From Rebecca billardiae RCC1528 (lineage: Eukaryota > Haptophyta): DNA of 64,000 nt. A program made the position numbers and the translations under genes. Where the stretch lies: the NCBI GenBank assembly GCA_965240325.2, contig OZ251226.1, forward strand, positions 682,001 through 746,000. The letters run 5' to 3'. The number at the start of each line of letters is the position of its first letter. Within the stretch, counting starts at the first letter, position 1. A model generated the notes under the pieces. The model ran no database searches. It saw nothing but the letters and a program-made list of their open reading frames with translations, and had not been told where the DNA came from. Below, piece after piece: positions 59,722 through 64,000 of the stretch.

Positions 59722-60882
59722 ATGGCGCCGCCGTCGGCGGCGGCGAGCCAGCAGCATACCAGGTGCTTTGATGGGCACATCCTCCCGACGGTCTTCCTCA
59801 TCGGCGTGGCGAAGGCGGGCACGTCGTCACTCAACCATGACCTCGTACGACACGTCCGGGGAGTGCGTGCTGCACATGCGCTTCCCGGGGAGCCGCGCTA
59901 CTTCGGAAAAGAGCAGCACTACTTCAGCAACGACTCTGGAGCGTACGACCAGGGACTCGCACACTACGTGAAGCACTTCGAATCTTGTCCTAGGCGGCGG
60001 CGCCCCTCTGTCTTCTCCATCGACGCCACTCCTCTCATGGATTGGCCTCTGGCGGCGGCGCGCGTCAGCGCAGCCATGTCTCTTTCCGACGCGCACGGCG
60101 CAGTTCGCATCATTGCTATCCTGCGCTCGCCAACTGAGCGCTTGCGCAGCGCATACGACCACTTCATCCGGCCGTTGGGCACTGCACTCGACCCTTGGGC
60201 TCACGCACTGCTCGTGCGCGTACACATTTGCGCGCAGCAGCACCACATCCGGATGGACTCTGGCAAGCTGTGGGGCTCCCCGTGCCACGACATGACGACC
60301 TTGCATCTCATTGGCGGCCTGTACCGACCGCCACTGGAGACGTGGATTGGCGCGTTCAGTGCGTCACAGCTGGCGATCACCACGTTCGATGGCTACCTGA
60401 GCCAGACGAGCCGCGTGATCCAGGACCTGGCACACTTCCTCGGCCATCCTGTGCAGCACCGTTTGGGACGCGGTAGTAGTGGGCGTGGGAACCAGCACCG
60501 CTTTCTTCGGATGCTCACAACGGCCGAGCGACACCGGCAGCAGCTGCAGCTGGTGGCCGGAGCAGTGAGTGACGTGGATCATGGTGTCGCTGCTCAGGAC
60601 GACGGCGAGCTTCCAGGTGTGCCCGGCCGAGGGCGCGCCCTGCTGACCGCTTCGCACTATAACGTGCAAACAAACAATTTGTCGGCTCTCGACTCCGAGC
60701 TGAGAGATGAGCTCGACACATTCTACCGACCACACGTGCGCGCACTCGAGGAGCTGTTGCACGCTGAAAGGTGTAAGACCATCACAAGCACGCCATTCTC
60801 CCCAGCGAGCTCGCTCACGGTCACTATGCTCATGGCGAAGTCACAGCAGCAACGTCATTTCACGCCGCACCGCCGTGCATGA
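59722..60882 (+). CDS. Sulfotransferase (PAPS-dependent, heparan sulfate/NDST type fold)
   Basis: 386 residues, single exon as drawn. It transfers sulfate from PAPS to a carbohydrate or other acceptor (family knowledge). The 5'-phosphosulfate loop is VFLIGVAKAGTSSL (about 24-37). The 3'-phosphate motif is ILRSPTERLRSAYDHF (about 133-148). FSIDATPLMDW and AFSASQLAITTFDGYL match the fold between and after them. The C-terminal AERHRQQLQL and ELDTFYRPHVRALEELL are typical end helices. There is no signal or anchor segment at this start, although such enzymes normally work in the Golgi; an upstream exon or alternative start is possible. The segment near residues 275-300 may include a short retained intron (GTGAGT at about 60566). 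Confidence 0.85.
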   Translation: MAPPSAAASQQHTRCFDGHILPTVFLIGVAKAGTSSLNHDLVRHVRGVRAAHALPGEPRYFGKEQHYFSNDSGAYDQGLAHYVKHFESCPRRRRPSVFSIDATPLMDWPLAAARVSAAMSLSDAHGAVRIIAILRSPTERLRSAYDHFIRPLGTALDPWAHALLVRVHICAQQHHIRMDSGKLWGSPCHDMTTLHLIGGLYRPPLETWIGAFSASQLAITTFDGYLSQTSRVIQDLAHFLGHPVQHRLGRGSSGRGNQHRFLRMLTTAERHRQQLQLVAGAVSDVDHGVAAQDDGELPGVPGRGRALLTASHYNVQTNNLSALDSELRDELDTFYRPHVRALEELLHAERCKTITSTPFSPASSLTVTMLMAKSQQQRHFTPHRRA

Positions 60883-62326
60883 GACTGTCTCAGTCTGTCG
60901 TCAGCAGTAAAGTCGCTCTCTCTCTCATCTCTCAGAGTTAGTAGTAGTTAGTTACTAGCTATTGGCAGCTCAGCTAAGTCATCACATCCGAAGATGCTGA
61001 CTTGAACTGAGTGAGTAGCCCGGAGGCTAATATGATTGAACTGAGTACTTACTAACTTAGTGTCAGACTCAGTTATTGAACCGTGACGGGCGTGAGCAGT
61101 CAGTACGAGTGACCGTACCGTAACTAGTTACCAGCACAGACTGTTAATTCTGAATCATAGAATAATATATGTATATTATAATTAAATGCATAAGCTACTC
61201 GTATTCAGTAGTCATGCCGTTTGACTCCGAGCCCGCACTAATAGCAGTAAACTCATTACAGTAAAGCAGTTTACCGAATTACCGAGAGCTGCGGCGGGGG
61301 CAGTGCTGGCGCCGAGCCGGCACTGCTGGCACTCACTGGCACTCTGGCTGGCACTAGCACGGCCGGGCCGAGTAACTATAGTGAGTGCTCCGTTACGTCT
61401 TGGCCCTGAGCCGAAGGGCAACCAAGCGGACCATGCAGCAGACAGAGTCCGCCTCCAATTGATGACTTCAACGAGAAATGGGGCATCAGACCACCTCCCA
61501 ATACTCAATAGGTTCAGACTATTTACTATGTAATTACCCGTCCCTTACTCAGGTTTCAGCACAGTCCGGGAACGATCCGGACACCTGTGGCAGCTGAGTC
61601 TGTTGAAACTCCCCTTTTGAGTCACAGGGCGGTCGCGATCCGAGTTAGCCAGCCTACCCGAAGCGCCTCGTCGAGAGGAGCACGTAGCGCCCAGGAACGT
61701 CGACGAAGGACCAAAATTTAGCGCGAGAAAATTCAATTTTTATGAATTTCTGAGAAGGGTGATAGTCAGATTGGATCTGAGACGGCTCCAGCCTGAGCCG
61801 CACAGCGCGCGGCAGTGCCGGAGTGCGCGCGCGCTGGACGCCGGGCGGCGGCCAGTGCGTCAAGAGGTCATGGCGCAGCTAGAGACGCATGTCGCTGCCG
61901 CACCCACAGCTCAGTCCCACTGGCGCAGCTTTTTCAGTGCATCCTGTCAGGCCTGTAGGCAGCGTGTCTGGCGCTTGTCGAGGCAGGCATCCGACTCCAC
62001 GCCGCCATCCGACGTGAGCCGCTCCGTGCCGCGAGCCGAGCTGATGCTGCATGACTCACCTCAGTCCAACATGCCGCATGTCGGCGGTGCTGCTCGCTAC
62101 GATCACCTCCCTGCTGACTCGGCTGCGACCGAGCCCATCCAGTTGGCTCGGATCACCGCGGCTCGCCCAGGACGACCGACCGCAGGCATGCTGGCAACCG
62201 CACGGGCGGCCCACTCTGAGCTTGCAGGTGAGTCAGCGGGTTTCGACTTTCTTTGACCGGGCTTTGCGCGGAAAAGGGTTCCCTTCGCCGAAGGGGAATT
62301 TAAACGGACTCAGCCATGCACCTGTG

Positions 62327-62755
<429 letters not shown>

Positions 62756-62894
62756 ATCGTGGACGGCCGGGCGTGAGAGTTCACTTCTGTGTGAAGTAGG
62801 ACGGTTACAAGTCCAATACAAGCGTCAGCTTCTTTGAGGCTATTTTTGCACGTCCTTACGGGATCAGCGAAGTAACCAACCGATATATATTGGC

Positions 62895-63420
62895 TTCGTC
62901 GGGGTCGTATTCACTACTGGAGAACATTTGCACCGCGCTTCGTATTCATATGTATGGTTCACGCAGGCATAAAATCGCTTCGTCGGGGTCGTATCCACTA
63001 TACTGGAGAACATCATTTGCACCGCTTCGTTTTCATACATTATAATGTATATGGTTCATGGACTGCTAGGCGGGGTCGAGCAGAATATCATCGATATTCA
63101 TCAGGCGCACGTGTGCGTATTCATCATCAGCCTTCGGGAATTGGGAGTAGCTATTGGCCTTTTGCCCTCTGAACATTTGCACCGCGCTTCGTATTCATAT
63201 GTATGGTTCACGCAGGCATAAAATCGCTTCGTCGGGGTCGTATCCACTATACTGGAGAACATCATTTGCACCGCTTCGTTTTCATACATTATAATGTATA
63301 TGGTTCATGGACTGCTAGGCGGGGTCGAGCAGAATATCATCGATATTCATCAGGCGCACGTGTGCGTATTCATCATCAGCCTTCGGGAATTGGGAGTAGC
63401 TATTGGCCTTTTGCCCTCTG
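62895..63420 (+). repeat. 249-bp tandem repeat, two full copies plus a partial
   Basis: Copies begin at about 62927 and 63176 (TTGCACCGCGCTTCGTATTC) and appear identical over their length; a partial, diverged copy of the start lies at about 62895. The period is 83 codons, so an open frame (MVHAGIKSLRRGRIHYTGEH...) repeats in phase. No known protein family. The last copy runs into the HTH ORF region. Confidence 0.9.
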
Positions 63421-63465
63421 GCGAGCCAGGAGCAGGCTCGAGGCCACTTTTGCGCTCACGTGGAC

Positions 63466-63981
63466 ATGATGCCGAGCACGTCAGCTGGCGACGCCGACGA
63501 GGACCGCGCTCGCCGCGTATTGAACGTGCTGCTCGAATCCGGGGCAGTGAAGAAGGTGGCTAAGAGCACGCTCCAGAGCATCGCTGCTGCCATCTCAGTC
63601 GTGAGGCACGAGCAGGACGTGCCCTCTGCGGCCGTGAAGTACAACGTGCCCAAATGGTCGATCTACAACTTCGTTCGCAAGGTCCGCACCGTGCTGGAGG
63701 ACGAGGGCGCAATCGCCAGGGGGAGCGCGACGCGACTGATCACCGACTTCACCACGCGCCCCGCAGGCCAGCTCCCTCCCTCCTCCTCACCCGGCCCAAC
63801 AGCTGGCAGCCGCTTTGCGGCACTCACTCTCGGCCCGCGCCGGCGAGTCTGTCTGCAGCGCTGGACGGGCGGACCTAGGAGGACGAGCTGCGGCGCGGGC
63901 GACGGTGGTGCGCGACGTCCCCAGAGCTGGCCGTGCCTCTGCGACGCGTGCCGAGCCCGACCGAGGTGTGTCACCCCGTGA
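63466..63981 (+). CDS. HTH (psq-like) ORF, possible transposase N-terminus, joined to repeat C
   Basis: 172 residues from the ATG at 63466. Residues ~30-75 (STLQSIAAAISVVRHEQDV, SAAVKYNVPKWSIYNFVRK) look like a psq/CENP-B-type helix-turn-helix, the DNA-binding part of many DDE transposases. No catalytic domain follows: from about 63810 the DNA is repeat family C, also present inverted at 22.5 kb, and the frame ends in a proline/arginine-rich tail. So it is either a truncated transposase, a first exon with the rest beyond the window, or a domesticated fragment. Confidence 0.5.
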   Translation: MMPSTSAGDADEDRARRVLNVLLESGAVKKVAKSTLQSIAAAISVVRHEQDVPSAAVKYNVPKWSIYNFVRKVRTVLEDEGAIARGSATRLITDFTTRPAGQLPPSSSPGPTAGSRFAALTLGPRRRVCLQRWTGGPRRTSCGAGDGGARRPQSWPCLCDACRARPRCVTP

Positions 63982-63990
63982 CCCCGTGCA
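63810..63990 (+). repeat. Dispersed repeat family C, copy 2
   Basis: Inverted, nearly identical counterpart of 22485-22665. It may continue past the window edge. Confidence 0.8.
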
Positions 63991-64000
63991 GTGCACGCGC

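Overview
The window looks like nuclear DNA of a photosynthetic, flagellated protist with a secondary red-type plastid, most likely a haptophyte (inference). Coding DNA is very GC-rich and alanine/arginine-heavy. Genes are broken by short GC-rich spliceosomal introns, many with GTGCG donors. One gene encodes a signal peptide ending in the ASA-F motif typical of plastid targeting in haptophytes, cryptophytes and stramenopiles. Another encodes the flagellar radial-spoke protein CFAP91. No bacterial operons, rRNA, tRNA or CRISPR arrays were seen.

Layout: 0-3 kb holds biotin synthase (partial, -) divergent from an M20 amidohydrolase (+). 5-10 kb holds an unknown basic ORF, a secretory-pathway C2H2 membrane protein (-) and CFAP91 (+). 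10-14.3 kb holds a double-HTH protein (-), a truncated purD-like gene (-) and a tandem ABC ATPase (+). 16-19 kb holds a PX-domain protein (-) divergent from an EsV-1-7 repeat protein (+). 20-21.3 kb is a DGAT2-type acyltransferase. 24.5-27.8 kb holds a polytopic membrane protein and RPF1, both on -. 28-35 kb holds a cyclase/formamidase-like enzyme (-), an IQ-motif protein (+) and ER glucosidase II alpha (+). 36-43 kb holds a two-cold-shock-domain glycine-rich protein, a cysteine-rich unknown and a membrane-anchored metallophosphatase, all on -. 44-49.4 kb holds a second EsV-1-7 protein (-) and an RRM-EF2-like fusion GTPase (+). 50-58 kb holds VTA1 (-), a small plastid/thylakoid protein (+), an AAMP/Sqt1-like WD40 protein (-) and a long coiled-coil protein (+). 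59.7-60.9 kb is a sulfotransferase. 62-64 kb is repeat-rich and ends in an HTH ORF joined to a dispersed repeat.

Genes are not arranged by pathway. The recurring arrangement is divergent pairs whose start codons lie about 90-200 bp apart (seven candidate pairs), implying shared promoters. Gene-poor stretches carry microsatellites and at least five small dispersed or inverted repeat families, which are probably mobile-element remnants.

The observations most worth following up are the two EsV-1-7 paralogues with a shared C-terminal motif, the RRM-EF2 fusion that has lost its diphthamide site, a chimeric purD fragment, the GTGCG splice donors, and a TIR-like element near 58.3-59.3 kb.
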